From Spirochaetia bacterium (GTDB lineage Bacteria > Spirochaetota > UBA4802 > UBA5550), in the NCBI GenBank assembly GCA_009885955.1, contig VFJS01000009.1:42384-106383 (forward strand): a stretch of 64,000 nt of DNA, written 5' to 3'. How positions within the stretch are numbered: the stretch's first letter is position 1; each line of letters begins with the position of its first letter. The notes under the pieces were generated by a model. It saw nothing but the letters and a program-made list of their open reading frames with translations. It searched no databases and was not told the origin of the DNA. Shown piece by piece: positions 52,354-62,175 of the stretch. A program made the position numbers and the translations under genes.

Positions 52354-53628
52354 TTATTTGGAATCCTTACCCTTGACTGCCGAAGCATTCTTGATGAGCC
52401 GCTGGCGATCGGCATCATTTGCGAAAATGATACGGCCGTCCTTCACCATGCCCATAACCACCTGTTCCCTGGTGAATGCCTCGTGGCTTGCTACATTATT
52501 CGGATCCCACTTTGTATAGGGTTTGAGCCATGTAGTAATGACACCATGTACCGGTTTTTTCAGATCCTCAAGGGCCAGCTTTATCTTCTTTGTATCAGTA
52601 CTCTGCGCCTGGCTAACGGCTGCAGCAAAAATGTAGACTGCATCATAACCCTGGGCCGCGGATACCGGCGATGGGATACGTTTTACGTTATATGCTTTAT
52701 GGTATGCTTCGATGAAAGCTTTAGCCTTTGGAGTAATGGGCTCCTCGATAAAAGTCTGCGGCATGATAGTACCGTCCCCGTTCTTCCCGGCATTGTCCAC
52801 GAAGTTGGACATTGAAAGCGGCCAGCCTCCGATGAGCGGGACCCTCAAATTAATTTTAGCCATGCCGTTTGCAATGGCTGCAAGCTCGGGACCGATTCCC
52901 CATATGAGAATGGCCTGGGCGCCGGCGCTCTTTGCCCTGAGCAGCTGTGCCGTCATATCCTTGTCGCCGATGTTAAATTTTTCAGAGGCGGCCACCTGGA
53001 GCTTGTCCCCCTGTTTTTTATTCTGGTTTACCATGTCATCAAAGCCGGATTTGCCATAATTGGTGGAATCATAGAAAAAAGCCACCCTGGTTAATTTGCG
53101 GTTGATTGCCTCCTCGATCACCATGGCAGCCTGGATATCGTCGTAGGCGGCAAAGCGGAAAATTGAAAGGTCAACAGGTCCCTTTTTGTCTCCCTTATTG
53201 AGCCACTGGGTCATTGACTGAGAACCAGCAGCGGGTGTGATGATTTTCGTTATCCCTTTCTCCTGTAAATACTTGTCGCCTGCAAGAACAACGCCCGTGT
53301 TTACGGTTCCTATGACGCCTGAAAGATCCTTCATCGCGACAAACTCCTGGCAGATAATCGCACCGCGCTCATTCTTCGCCTCATCGTCGCGCTCGATTGC
53401 TTCAATCTTCAGCTTTTTGCCGTTAATCTCGATGCCGCCGGCAGCATTGATTTCAGCAATGGCCAGCTTTGCTCCATCACGCATGGATGCGCCCATTGGA
53501 GCCGATCCGCCGGTAAAGGGGCCTGTTATGGCGACCTTGATGACATCTGATTTTCCACCGCCGCATGCAGAAAATGCTGCTGCCCCGGCAAGCATAAGGA
53601 CAGCTATTGATTTTAACTGAATCTTCAT
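52354..53628 (-). CDS. livK: Liv-type ABC transporter substrate-binding lipoprotein (cluster 1)
   Basis: The start is set at the ATG at 53628 because GGAGG lies four bases before it; a longer frame begins 17 codons earlier without support. The 424-residue protein has a signal peptide with lipobox-like AFSACGGG (Cys ~21), then a type I periplasmic binding fold of the Leu/Ile/Val family: KVAITGPFTGGSAPMGASM near the start, AINAAGGIEINGKKLKIEAIE, GVIGTVNTGVVLAG, and SAAQGYDAVYIFAAAV in the second lobe. It should capture the ligand outside the inner membrane and hand it to LivH-LivM. It is first in the operon. The ligand (amino acid, amide or aromatic acid) is not shown. Confidence 0.92.
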   Translation of the reverse strand: MKIQLKSIAVLMLAGAAAFSACGGGKSDVIKVAITGPFTGGSAPMGASMRDGAKLAIAEINAAGGIEINGKKLKIEAIERDDEAKNERGAIICQEFVAMKDLSGVIGTVNTGVVLAGDKYLQEKGITKIITPAAGSQSMTQWLNKGDKKGPVDLSIFRFAAYDDIQAAMVIEEAINRKLTRVAFFYDSTNYGKSGFDDMVNQNKKQGDKLQVAASEKFNIGDKDMTAQLLRAKSAGAQAILIWGIGPELAAIANGMAKINLRVPLIGGWPLSMSNFVDNAGKNGDGTIMPQTFIEEPITPKAKAFIEAYHKAYNVKRIPSPVSAAQGYDAVYIFAAAVSQAQSTDTKKIKLALEDLKKPVHGVITTWLKPYTKWDPNNVASHEAFTREQVVMGMVKDGRIIFANDADRQRLIKNASAVKGKDSK

Positions 53629-53751
53629 GGTTCCTCCAAAATGAATGTTTAAAATAAAATTTATGTACAACTTGCACATAACTGCTTTATGTCAACAAAG
53701 AATTATTTTGTATCGATACGATTTTTTCATATATCATGCTATATACCCGAT

Positions 53752-53781
53752 AATAATCAGCAATTTTTATCGCTGATTATT
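53752..53781 (-). terminator. Terminator hairpin after the Fdh-linked operon
   Basis: A perfect 10-bp inverted repeat, AATAATCAGC / GCTGATTATT, with a 10-base loop begins two bases beyond the stop of the gene at 53784 on the minus strand. It separates that operon from livK. The following T content is modest. Confidence 0.55.
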
Positions 53782-53783
53782 GT

Positions 53784-54437
53784 TCATTTCTTCTTCTTTA
53801 CCTCTTTAACCTTCTCCTGGGCAGTAACCGGATCTTTGAAAATAACTTTAACCTCATCATTGATCCTTACATTGATGCCGTCCCTTAAGATATCCTGGGA
53901 ACCCTTTAATCCCTCTTTTCCGGGGAATCCCCATATTTGAAATGCCAGGACACCCATATTAATAATGACTGAAACAGCAGTGATCAGCATGGCTATTCTC
54001 CAGGGCCTCCTGCTCTCCTTTTCGGAAAGCATCCCGGAGTATGTCCGGTATCCCCTCTTCACAAAACTCTGGAGTTCCGGGAGAGATATGATCTCCTTGT
54101 GCCGGTAATCCTCCATATTGAAATGCATGAAGTCGGTATCCTTCATGGTGAGAAACTCTTCCTTGTTTGAAATTTTATTATTGATCAGGATGATGAGGCC
54201 GTTCCTGTTCAGTTTTATTACAAGGGAAAAGTACTCTTTGAGGGAAGTTATGTAATCCTCCTTGCTGTTTTGAAAATGGGTATGCAGCCTCTTCGGTACA
54301 TCCCTGTCCGTGAGTTTATTCTCAATCTTCATTTTGACGATTTCACCGAACTTGTAGGAAAAGGTGCGATAGCTGTTTATATCACCCGAGAGAATGGCAT
54401 CAATTATCCATTTCTGGAACTCGGTTAATTCTATCAT
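53784..54437 (-). CDS. Single-span membrane protein, unknown function
   Basis: The start is chosen at the ATG at 54437, where GGGAGG lies five bases upstream; the longer frame would overlap the upstream gene. The 217-residue protein has a soluble N-terminal part (~1-150; MIELTEFQKWIIDAILSGDI, and a KDYITSL-like helical region), one membrane span (~157-178, IAMLITAVSVIINMGVLAF) and a short basic C-terminus ending EVKKKK. Family not recognised. It follows the TPR lipoprotein by 20 bases and probably belongs to the formate dehydrogenase transcript. Confidence 0.7.
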   Translation of the reverse strand: MIELTEFQKWIIDAILSGDINSYRTFSYKFGEIVKMKIENKLTDRDVPKRLHTHFQNSKEDYITSLKEYFSLVIKLNRNGLIILINNKISNKEEFLTMKDTDFMHFNMEDYRHKEIISLPELQSFVKRGYRTYSGMLSEKESRRPWRIAMLITAVSVIINMGVLAFQIWGFPGKEGLKGSQDILRDGINVRINDEVKVIFKDPVTAQEKVKEVKKKK

Positions 54438-54457
54438 CCTGACCTCCCACCGGTTTA

Positions 54458-55051
54458 TTACTTGATCCATCCGTCGCTGCTTTTTGGCGAACCGGTCTGC
54501 TTCTGCTGCCCCTGCCCTGAAGATTTTGCCTCAAATATCATTTGATTTATCATTTTTACATCGGTGTTAACGGGATTCAATTTAAGGAGCTCATCCCATA
54601 CGGCAATGGCGCTCTTCGCATCCCCCTTGTCATAAAAAAATACCACTCCCAAATTCATACGTGACTGCTCATGCCTTGGATTGTCCGAGGCTGACTGGCG
54701 AAATTCCTTTATGGCCCTGTCAAAGTCACGGATTTTCCTGTACATGATCCCCATGTCGGTACGGACATTGGCATCCCTGGGATTGATTTTCAGCGCACGC
54801 TGATACATATCTATCGATTTTTCAGGCATGTCATTGTCAAAATAGAGGTTCCCCAGTTCCACAAGGGCATTGTAATTACCGGGTTCTTTGCTGATAACAT
54901 CTTTAAGCCTGGCATCGTTTGTCTTTGACACGGTCTGCGGAAGCACTCCATGTTCCTTTACAACAGTATAGACCTCCTTATTCTCATCTTTTTTGCAGAA
55001 GAGCGAAACGGAAAGAATAAGGATTGCTGCTCCAGCGAATATATTTTTCAT
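54458..55051 (-). CDS. TPR-repeat lipoprotein
   Basis: The 197-residue protein starts with an export segment ending SVSLFCKKDEN, where the Cys (residue 19) is a likely lipidation site of the loose type (Phe at -1). Three to four tetratricopeptide repeats follow: NALVELGNLYFDNDMPEKSI, ANVRTDMGIMYRKIRDFDRA, and QSRMNLGVVFFYDKGDAKSA. TPR proteins hold other proteins together. It lies 16 bases after fdhA, so a role in assembly or anchoring of the formate dehydrogenase or an associated envelope factor is possible but unproven. Confidence 0.82.
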   Translation of the reverse strand: MKNIFAGAAILILSVSLFCKKDENKEVYTVVKEHGVLPQTVSKTNDARLKDVISKEPGNYNALVELGNLYFDNDMPEKSIDMYQRALKINPRDANVRTDMGIMYRKIRDFDRAIKEFRQSASDNPRHEQSRMNLGVVFFYDKGDAKSAIAVWDELLKLNPVNTDVKMINQMIFEAKSSGQGQQKQTGSPKSSDGWIK

Positions 55052-55067
55052 TTCATAACCTCCGGCA

Positions 55068-57743
55068 TCAAACCACTTTTCTGATTTTTACGGCGGACAC
55101 CTTGGTTTCAGGTATTTTGGCCACCGGATCAAGAGCCGGATTCGTAATATCATTTGTCGGGGTCTCGGCAAAATGAAAGGTCATTGAGATGACCCCGGGC
55201 GGGCACTCGCCGGAGACCTTTGCCTTTGACCTGACATCACCCCTTCTCGAAGTAATCACGACCATGTCTCCCGAGGATATACCGTACTTACCTGCATCTT
55301 CAGGATTTATAATGAGCAGTTCCTCGCTGTCGAGGAGTTCAAGGCCTTCAACCTTTCTTGTCATGGTGCTTGTATGGTAATGGTACAGGCTCCGGTCAGT
55401 TGTGAGTATGAGAGGATAATCTTTGTCTGCCAGTTCCGCGCTCTCCCTGTAAACCAGCGGCATAAACTTTCCTTTCCCCCCTTCCCTGGGGAATTTTTCT
55501 GTATGGAGAATCGGTGTGCCGGGATGTTCGGTCGTCGGGCAGGGCCACTGGAGGCCGCCATGTTCAAGCCTTCCATAGGATATCCCCTGGTAACTCGGGG
55601 TCAGCGATGTAATTTCACTGAAGATCTCCTCTGCTCCGGCATATTCAAAGCCCTTTCCGCCCATTCTTTTGGCTATTTCCGCGGCAATCCACCAGTCGGG
55701 TTTTGAATCACCGACAGGCTTGATGGCCCTGTGCATACGCTGGACCCTTCTTTCCGTATTGGTCACCGTACCGTCCTTTTCGGCAAAGGATGCGCCAGGG
55801 AGTATCACATCGGCAAGGATGGATGTCTCTGTCATAAAAATATCCTGGGCAACGAAGAAGCCGAGCTTTTCAATGGCCTCCCTCACGTGATGCGCATTGG
55901 CTTCACTCAAAATGGGATTCTCCCCCACCATGTAGATTGCCTTAATCTTGCCGTTATACGCGTCATCAAAAATCTCCGTGTGCGTCAGCCCGTTCTTCCC
56001 GTTTAATTCAACGCCCCATGCCGTTTCAAACTTCTTCTTTACGTCGGGATTGTCCACGCGCTGGTATCCCGTGTAAACATTGGGCAGCGCCCCCATGTCG
56101 CAGGCTCCCTGTACATTATTCTGGCCGCGGAGAGGGTTCACTCCGGTCCCCGGCTTCCCGATGTTTCCGGTAAGAAGGGCCAGGTTGCTTACGGCTATGA
56201 CATTATCTGTGCCGTGGGAGTGCTGGGTAATCCCCATTGCATAGAAAATGCTTGCCGGTTTCGTTGTAGCGAAAGTCCTGGCTGCTTCGATAATGGTTTC
56301 ACCCGGGACACCGGTTATTTTTTCCGCGTATTCAATCCCGAAGGTATTCAGTGATTTTTTGAACTCGTCAAAATTCTCTGTCCGTTCATTGATAAACTGC
56401 TGGTCCTGGAGGTTTTCATCCACAATGACCTTCATCATTGCCATGAGCAGCACCACATCGGTGCCCGGTTTCTGCTGCATGACAATTTCGGCATGGCGGC
56501 TGAGCACAATCTCCTTCGGATTTGCCACGATGAGTCTGGTCCCGTTTCTGGATGCCGCTTTCAGCTGCAGCGCGATAACCGGATGGGCCTTGGTGGTGTT
56601 GGTCCCGATGGCCAGCATGCATGCAGCCTGGCTTAAATCTGCTATTGAATTTGTCATTGCTCCGCTTCCAAGGGTTGTGACCAGACCGGCCACGGTTGGG
56701 GCGTGTCACAATCGGGCGCAGTGGTCAATACTGTTGGTGCCCAGCACCGCCCGTGTAAATTTCTGAATCACGTAATTATCTTCATTTGAGCACTTGGCCG
56801 ATGAAAAAACCGCCACTTTCTCTTTGCCGTATTCCCTGAACTTTTTTGCCACCAGGTCCAGGGCTTCATCCCATGTGGACTCTTCAAATTTTCCGTTCTT
56901 TTTTATAAGCGGTTTCCTTATCCTCTCCCTGTGATTGATAAATTCAAAACCGTATCTCCCCTTAACGCAAAGGCTTCCGTGATTTACGGCATTATCCCTG
57001 TCGCCTTCAACTGAGACGACACTGTTTCCCCTGACACCCAGTTCAACTCCGCAACCCACGCCGCAGTAGGTGCATACTGATTTGACTGATCGCGAAGGCT
57101 CCATGGTTGTTTTTGGAGAAAGGGCGCCGACCGGGCACCTGACAACACATTCTCCGCACGATTCACATCTTGAGTCAGCAATCGGGTTGTCTCCGAAGGT
57201 GCTTACCGTCATCTTGTAGCCCCTCGAGGCAAAATCGATGGCATTGATATTCTGAATTTCATCGCATGTACGAATGCAGATCCCGCAGTAGATGCACCTG
57301 TTGGGATTTCTGTCAAAAAAAGGATTCGATGTATCAATGGGCTTTTCAATGTTACCCATCCTCATCCTGTCCATGCTGTCCCTCTCAAGGCCCAGGTATG
57401 AAGCCACCCGCTGGAGCTGGCAGTTATTGTTCCTGGTGCAGGCAATACAGTCAGTGTCATGGTTCGCGAATATGAGTTCCACCGGAATTCTCCGGATCTT
57501 GTTCAGGTGGTCCGATTCGGTGGAAATAGTGAGGCCCTCCTCAACCGGGGTTCTGCACGATATCGTGTGCCCCCTCCCCTCAACCTCCACAAGGCATACC
57601 CGGCATACCGCTGCCGGCGCGAGGTCCTGGTGATGGCAGAGATGGGGGATGTATATCCCGTTGTCAAGAGCCGCTTCAAGAATGGTCTTGCCCCTGTCAG
57701 CGGTGATGGCCATTCCGTCAATTGTCAACTTTATCTTTTCCAT
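55068..57743 (-). CDS. fdhA: Selenocysteine-containing formate dehydrogenase alpha subunit (FdhA), in-frame UGA at 56708-56706
   Basis: Read through UGA as Sec, the gene gives 891 residues; without readthrough it falls into two apparent frames split at DHCARL-U-HAPTVAGL, the known selenocysteine site of formate dehydrogenases (Sec346). The order is: a [2Fe-2S] domain (~1-80, HLCHHQDLAPAAVCRVCLVE), a His-Cys cluster (NHDTDCIACTRNNNC), two ferredoxin clusters (CIYCGICIRTC, CESCGECVVRC), the molybdopterin-domain cluster (CTYCGVGCGVEL), the catalytic Mo/W-bisMGD domain, and the C-terminal Molydop_binding part (LTTDRSLYHYHTSTM). The start is ATG 57743, overlapping the previous stop by one base (TAATG), with GGAGAG upstream. 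It oxidises formate to CO2 or the reverse, exchanging electrons with the adjacent NuoE/NuoF-like subunits. Confidence 0.95.
56677..56708 (-). promoter_or_regulatory. UGA selenocysteine codon with bacterial SECIS hairpin
   Basis: On the minus strand the UGA (56708-56706) is followed after 12 bases by GTGGCC-GGTCT-GGTCAC, a 6-bp stem with a 5-base GGUCU loop (56693-56677). The loop begins 18 bases after the UGA, as in E. coli fdhF, whose SECIS loop has the same GGUCU. SelB recognises such an element to insert Sec. The protein frame around it is unbroken and matches FdhA. Confidence 0.9.
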
Positions 57744-59632
57744 TAGCTTCTCTCCGTAATGATTTGTCCCGGAATGCACTGCACGGCATTGAATTTCGGC
57801 GGGCATTTTTCAAGGCACATACCGCACCGTATGCATTCATACTGGATTATTGAATGGGGCTTCTTTTTATCGCCGGTTATGGCGTTCGTCGGGCAGGCGG
57901 AATAGCAGAGCCTGCATCCTGTGCATTTTTCCTGATCGATTGAGTATGATATCAAATCCCTGCAGACCTTTGATTCGCATTTTTTATGAACGATATGGGA
58001 CTCATATTCATTCCTGAAATACCGTATTGTCGACAGGACAGGATTCGGGGCAGTCTGCCCCAGTCCGCACAATGATCCTCTTTTAACCGAAAATCCAATC
58101 TCCTCGAGGAGATCGATATCCTCGGGCTTTCCCCTTCCCTGGGTTATATCATCAAGTATGTCGAGCATCTGCTTTGTCCCGAGCCTGCAGGGCACGCATT
58201 TGCCGCACGACTCCTTCTGGGTAAAATCAAGGAAGTACCTGGCAACGTCCACCATGCAGTTGTCCTCGTCCATGACAACCATCCCGCCGGAACCCATGAT
58301 TGAGCCGACCTGGGCCAGTGAGTCATAGTCCACAGGAGTGTCTATGAGGCTTGCCGGTATGCAACCGCCCGATGGGCCCCCGGTCTGCACGGCCTTGAAC
58401 TCCTTGTCATTGAGGATGCCGCCGCCGATACCATAGATCATCTCCCTGATGGTTATTCCAAGGGGAACTTCAACAAGTCCCGTCCTTTTAACCTTGCCCA
58501 CAAGAGCGAAATTCTTGGTCCCCTTGCTGTCCTTTGAACCGTATTCGGCAAACCACTCAGCGCTGTTCTGAAAAATGAGCGATACCGATGCCAGGGTATC
58601 AACATTATTGATGATAGTCGGCTTACCCCAGAGCCCAGATATTGCCGGGAACGGCGGCCTGGGCCTGGGCATTCCCCGTTCACCTTCTATCGATGCAATG
58701 AGGGCCGTCTCTTCTCCGCAGACAAAAGCGCCGGCGCCCTCCTTTATTTTAAGATCAAAACTGAACCCCGACCCCATGATATCCTTGCCCATAAACCCGT
58801 GACTGTGGGCCTGCTCTATGGCCATATCAAGACGCTCCAGGGCAAGGGGATACTCGGCCCTGCAGTAGATATAACCCTTGGTGGCGCCGATGGCCTTACC
58901 AGCTATTATCATCCCTTCTACCAGGGCATGGGGGTCTCCTTCAAGCAGAGACCTGTTCATGAATGCCCCCGGGTCCCCCTCATCGGCATTGCATATGAGG
59001 TATTTCTGCTCACCTGGAGCATCATTGCAGAACTGCCATTTTTTCCATGTAGGGAAACCGGCGCCGCCCCTGCCTCTCAGACCGGATTTTTTTATCTCTT
59101 CTATCATCCCCTTTGAATCCATTCCCAGCGCCTTATTCATGCCTTTGTAACCGTCAGTTGCAATATAGTGATTGAGGTTCGTGGGATCAATGGACCCGCA
59201 CCTCTTCAGAACCCTCCTTACCTGGGGCTTGAATACATCGGTATCCACCAGCCTGGGGATGCCGTTGATAGAGCCGTCGCCGAGGGTGCCCAGGGCATAC
59301 GCTGCCACAGGGTCGTCTCCGATGATATAATTATCAACCAGATCTTTTGCTTTCGCGGGATTTATATCCCCGTAGCAGACAACAGGCTGTGACGGCTTGG
59401 TTATGCACACGATCGGTTCGGCATAGCAGAGCCCGATGCACCCCACTTCGATTACTTCGCAGTCGATGCCTGCCAGTTTTATTTCATGACGCAGTGCCTC
59501 CAGGGTCTCAAGGGAACCGGCGGAACGGCCGCATGTCGCGGTCCCCACCAGTATGACCGGCTTTTTGGCAGACTGAAGTTCCTTCCAGTCCTGATTAGCC
59601 TTTATTGTAATTTCATCAAAATTAATTTTCAA
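57743..59632 (-). CDS. NuoF-like NAD(P)H/FMN subunit of the formate dehydrogenase complex (HndC/HydB type)
   Basis: A [2Fe-2S] thioredoxin-like domain lies at the N-terminus (GTATCGRSAG, EVGCIGLCYAEPIVCI). The FMN/NADH domain has LRGRGGAGFPTWKKW and ICNADEGDPGAFMNR. The [4Fe-4S] site is SCGKCVPCRLGTKQM with GSLCGLGQTAPNP. A C-terminal two-cluster ferredoxin follows (CTGCRLCYSACPTNAI, CIRCGMCLEKCPP). I place the start at TTG 59632, where AAGGTGG lies five bases upstream and which overlaps the end of the NuoE-like gene; a longer frame to 59683 adds only a Gly/Lys-rich leader. This is the layout of HndC and of beta subunits in electron-bifurcating hydrogenases and formate dehydrogenases. It links FdhA to NAD(P)H. 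Confidence 0.92.
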   Translation of the reverse strand: MKINFDEITIKANQDWKELQSAKKPVILVGTATCGRSAGSLETLEALRHEIKLAGIDCEVIEVGCIGLCYAEPIVCITKPSQPVVCYGDINPAKAKDLVDNYIIGDDPVAAYALGTLGDGSINGIPRLVDTDVFKPQVRRVLKRCGSIDPTNLNHYIATDGYKGMNKALGMDSKGMIEEIKKSGLRGRGGAGFPTWKKWQFCNDAPGEQKYLICNADEGDPGAFMNRSLLEGDPHALVEGMIIAGKAIGATKGYIYCRAEYPLALERLDMAIEQAHSHGFMGKDIMGSGFSFDLKIKEGAGAFVCGEETALIASIEGERGMPRPRPPFPAISGLWGKPTIINNVDTLASVSLIFQNSAEWFAEYGSKDSKGTKNFALVGKVKRTGLVEVPLGITIREMIYGIGGGILNDKEFKAVQTGGPSGGCIPASLIDTPVDYDSLAQVGSIMGSGGMVVMDEDNCMVDVARYFLDFTQKESCGKCVPCRLGTKQMLDILDDITQGRGKPEDIDLLEEIGFSVKRGSLCGLGQTAPNPVLSTIRYFRNEYESHIVHKKCESKVCRDLISYSIDQEKCTGCRLCYSACPTNAITGDKKKPHSIIQYECIRCGMCLEKCPPKFNAVQCIPGQIITERS

Positions 59633-60107
59633 TTTTACCACCTTTCCCCCCTTTCCCGCCTTTCCCGCCGAAGAGTTCAACAACCTTTTTCGGGGTCAAT
59701 TTAGCCTCAACCTTCTTGTTGACCATGACACAGGGCGCAAGGCCGCAGGCCCCTATGCACGCTACTGTCTCCAGGGTATATTCCATGTCTGCCGTGGTTT
59801 CGCCTTCTTTAATTTTCAATTGTGTCTCCATTTCGTCAAGGATCCTCGGAGCTCCACGGACATGACATGCCGTACCGCGGCAAACCATGATCTTGTTTCT
59901 GCCAATGGGAGTGAACCTGAACTGAGCGTAAAAAGTTGCCACTGCATAGACCTTGCTTTCCGGTACTCCTGCAAATTTGGCTATATTATACATTGCCTCT
60001 TTCGGAAGGAATCCCATTTCCTCCTGGACTTTCTGGAGAATGGGTATCAATTCTTCTTTGCTGCCTTTAAAATTGGATTGTAGAATGGTGTTTAAGCGGA
60101 CTATCAT
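59622..60107 (-). CDS. NuoE-like [2Fe-2S] subunit of the formate dehydrogenase complex
   Basis: The start is at ATG 60107, with AGGAG seven bases upstream; a longer frame reaches 60149 without support. The 161-residue protein has a helical N-terminal part (LIPILQKVQEEMGFLPKEAM) and the thioredoxin-like [2Fe-2S] domain, with four cysteines in MVCRGTACHVRG and ETVACIGACGLAPCVMVN. It passes electrons in NADH- or NADP-linked complexes with the NuoF-like protein. It ends in four GGK repeats (encoded by a 9-base direct repeat, 59634-59669) and overlaps the next start, so the two are translationally coupled. Confidence 0.92.
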   Translation of the reverse strand: MIVRLNTILQSNFKGSKEELIPILQKVQEEMGFLPKEAMYNIAKFAGVPESKVYAVATFYAQFRFTPIGRNKIMVCRGTACHVRGAPRILDEMETQLKIKEGETTADMEYTLETVACIGACGLAPCVMVNKKVEAKLTPKKVVELFGGKGGKGGKGGKIEN

Positions 60108-60324
60108 GTGCAAACTCCTGAATTTTGGTTCAACCAATGTTGAGAGCATGACTATAAATTACATGGATATTTATGAAAATTACAGGGTTAATTGCAAGTA
60201 AAAAAAGGAGAATAAGGCAAAACACCTATTTTTTGTTTGACAGGGATGATTTATAATTTTTTAGAATATCTGCTGACCTGGTCTTCTTCAAAAATATTGG
60301 AATATCCGGGAACTCGAGTTCTCT

Positions 60325-61227
60325 TTGGATGGGGTAATAATTCTGGAAATTCTACAGCAGCTGGCGAACGGCCTTGCACTGGGAAGCGCCTATGCGCTCA
60401 TCGCGCTGGGCTATACAATGGTCTACGGGATTATCCAGCTCATCAACTTCGCCCATGGGGAATTTTTCATGATTGGTGCATATGCCGGTGTACTGGCTAT
60501 TAAGGCCGGCCTGCCGCTCTATGCCGCTTTCCCTGCGGCAATAACCGCCGGCGCCCTTATTTCAGCCGGGGTTGAAAAAATTGCCTATAAACCGCTCCGT
60601 AAAAAAAATTCCGGCCGTCTTGCAGCCCTTATAACTGCAATTGGAATATCCATATTTCTGCAGAATGTCATATTTCTCATTCCCGGCGCAGACCTCATCG
60701 GCCTCGGCACGAAAAATCCCATGGGGATAGAAAAATATGTTTTCGGGAGCGTTGAAATATCAGGGACCAAGGTGTATATTTTTCTTATATCGATCATTTT
60801 GATGATAATTTTCATTTACATTGTCCACTTCACAAAAAGCGGGAAAGCCATGAGAGCTGTTTCGGCTGACAGGGACACGGCAATGCTCATGGGCATTGAC
60901 CCTGACAGGATAATATCCTTCACTTTTGCCCTTGGAGGGGCCCTTGCAGGTGCTGCCGGGCTGCTCTTTGCCCTGGACCAGAACCAGGTTTCAAACTTCA
61001 TGGGGCTCATGCCCGGGCTGAAGGCATTCATTGCCGCAGTCATCGGCGGAATTGGAAGTATTCCCAGGGCAATGGCCGGGGGGCTTATTCTGGGCCTCAT
61101 GGAGACCCTGGCAGTGGTCCTGGGATTCAGCCAGTTCAAAGACGCCTTTGCCTTCATATTTCTTATTATCATACTCATCCTGAAGCCTGCAGGAATTTTT
61201 GCCATGGCAAGAAAGGAGAAGGTGTAG
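60325..61227 (+). CDS. livH: Liv-type ABC transporter permease LivH (cluster 2)
   Basis: The 300-residue membrane protein has the LivH pattern: NGLALGSAYALIALGYTMVY, then QLINFAHGEFFMIGAYAG, and AVSADRDTAMLMGIDPDR as the ATPase-contact loop. About eight spans are seen. TTG at 60325 is the likely start, although the exact codon is uncertain. A TATAAT at 60252-60257 and TTGACA at 60237-60242 lie in the gap to the divergent NuoE-like gene, but they are too close together to form one promoter. It starts a four-gene plus-strand operon that lacks a binding protein. Confidence 0.92.
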   Translation: MDGVIILEILQQLANGLALGSAYALIALGYTMVYGIIQLINFAHGEFFMIGAYAGVLAIKAGLPLYAAFPAAITAGALISAGVEKIAYKPLRKKNSGRLAALITAIGISIFLQNVIFLIPGADLIGLGTKNPMGIEKYVFGSVEISGTKVYIFLISIILMIIFIYIVHFTKSGKAMRAVSADRDTAMLMGIDPDRIISFTFALGGALAGAAGLLFALDQNQVSNFMGLMPGLKAFIAAVIGGIGSIPRAMAGGLILGLMETLAVVLGFSQFKDAFAFIFLIIILILKPAGIFAMARKEKV

Positions 61228-62168
61228 TGAGCCTTGTTTTTTTAGAGAACATAACAGCCATTGCCGGGATTATGATAATCCTCGCAGTGAGCCTCAATCT
61301 GATAAACGGCATAACCGGGATGCTCTCCCTCGGGCACTATGCCTTTTTCGGCATCGGGGGATACTTCGGCGCATTCATGACTGTCCAGGTCCACAAGTTG
61401 GGGATCGTCAACGGCGTAACAGGGCTCCCGATATTTCTCATGATCATCATTCTGAGCGGCCTTGCGGCTTCCCTGGCAGGCCTGGTTATCAGCGGACCGT
61501 CACTGCGCCTCAAGGGGGATTATCTTGCCATTGCTACTCTGGGGTTCAATGAAATACTGAAAATCATTATCGAAAACCTCGATTTTCTCGGCGGGCCCAA
61601 GGGCTACAGCATCTACAGTGAACTGGGGAACAGGCCCCCGCTTTTCAGAAGCGGCATCACCTGGATCTATCTTTTTGTTGTCATATCCATTTTTGTAATA
61701 ACCAGGATCATGAAGTCCGTTCATGGAAGAAATTTCCTCAGCATACGGGAGGATGAAATTGCAGCAGAGGCCATGGGAATTAATGTTGCAAAATTCAAGA
61801 TTCTGGCCTTTCTCGTTGGATCGTTCCTCGCAGGCACAGCAGGGGTACTCTTCGTCATGTACGACAAGTTTTATGCCAATCCCAGGGACTTCGGATTTAT
61901 CGAAGGGATACCGGTGCTGCTGATGATAGTGCTGGGGGGCCTCGGGAGCACCACGGGCGCGGTCCTGGGCGCGGTAACCCTGACGCTGCTTCTCCAGCTT
62001 CTGAAACTAATCCCCGGGATATCAAACCAGCCGGTCCTTGTATATGCAATGCTCCTGGTGATCATGATGATACTCAGGCCTGCGGGATTCATGAACAGAA
62101 AAGAGCTTTCCGATCTGGAGATAGTTAAGAAAATCAGAGCCCGGATTAGCGGGATTATAAAGAAGTAA
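61227..62168 (+). CDS. livM: Liv-type ABC transporter permease LivM (cluster 2)
   Basis: The 313-residue permease has about nine or ten membrane segments, with ILAVSLNLINGITGMLSLGH at the start and SIREDEIAAEAMGINVAKFK as the ATPase-contact loop, followed by a Gly-rich conserved stretch (LMIVLGGLGSTTGAVLGA). It starts with GTG and overlaps the livH stop by one base. LivM is separate here, unlike in cluster 1 where it is fused to LivG. Confidence 0.93.
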   Translation: MSLVFLENITAIAGIMIILAVSLNLINGITGMLSLGHYAFFGIGGYFGAFMTVQVHKLGIVNGVTGLPIFLMIIILSGLAASLAGLVISGPSLRLKGDYLAIATLGFNEILKIIIENLDFLGGPKGYSIYSELGNRPPLFRSGITWIYLFVVISIFVITRIMKSVHGRNFLSIREDEIAAEAMGINVAKFKILAFLVGSFLAGTAGVLFVMYDKFYANPRDFGFIEGIPVLLMIVLGGLGSTTGAVLGAVTLTLLLQLLKLIPGISNQPVLVYAMLLVIMMILRPAGFMNRKELSDLEIVKKIRARISGIIKK

Positions 62169-62175
62169 GGTCATC

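Noticed and set aside
56693..56709. Apparent frameshift or stop splitting a molybdenum enzyme into two genes
   Set aside because: The stop is UGA at the known Sec site and is followed by a SECIS hairpin, so it is one selenoprotein gene.
60237..60257. TTGACA and TATAAT as a promoter for the second Liv operon
   Set aside because: The two boxes are only nine bases apart, too close for one sigma-70 promoter; each could belong to a weak promoter.
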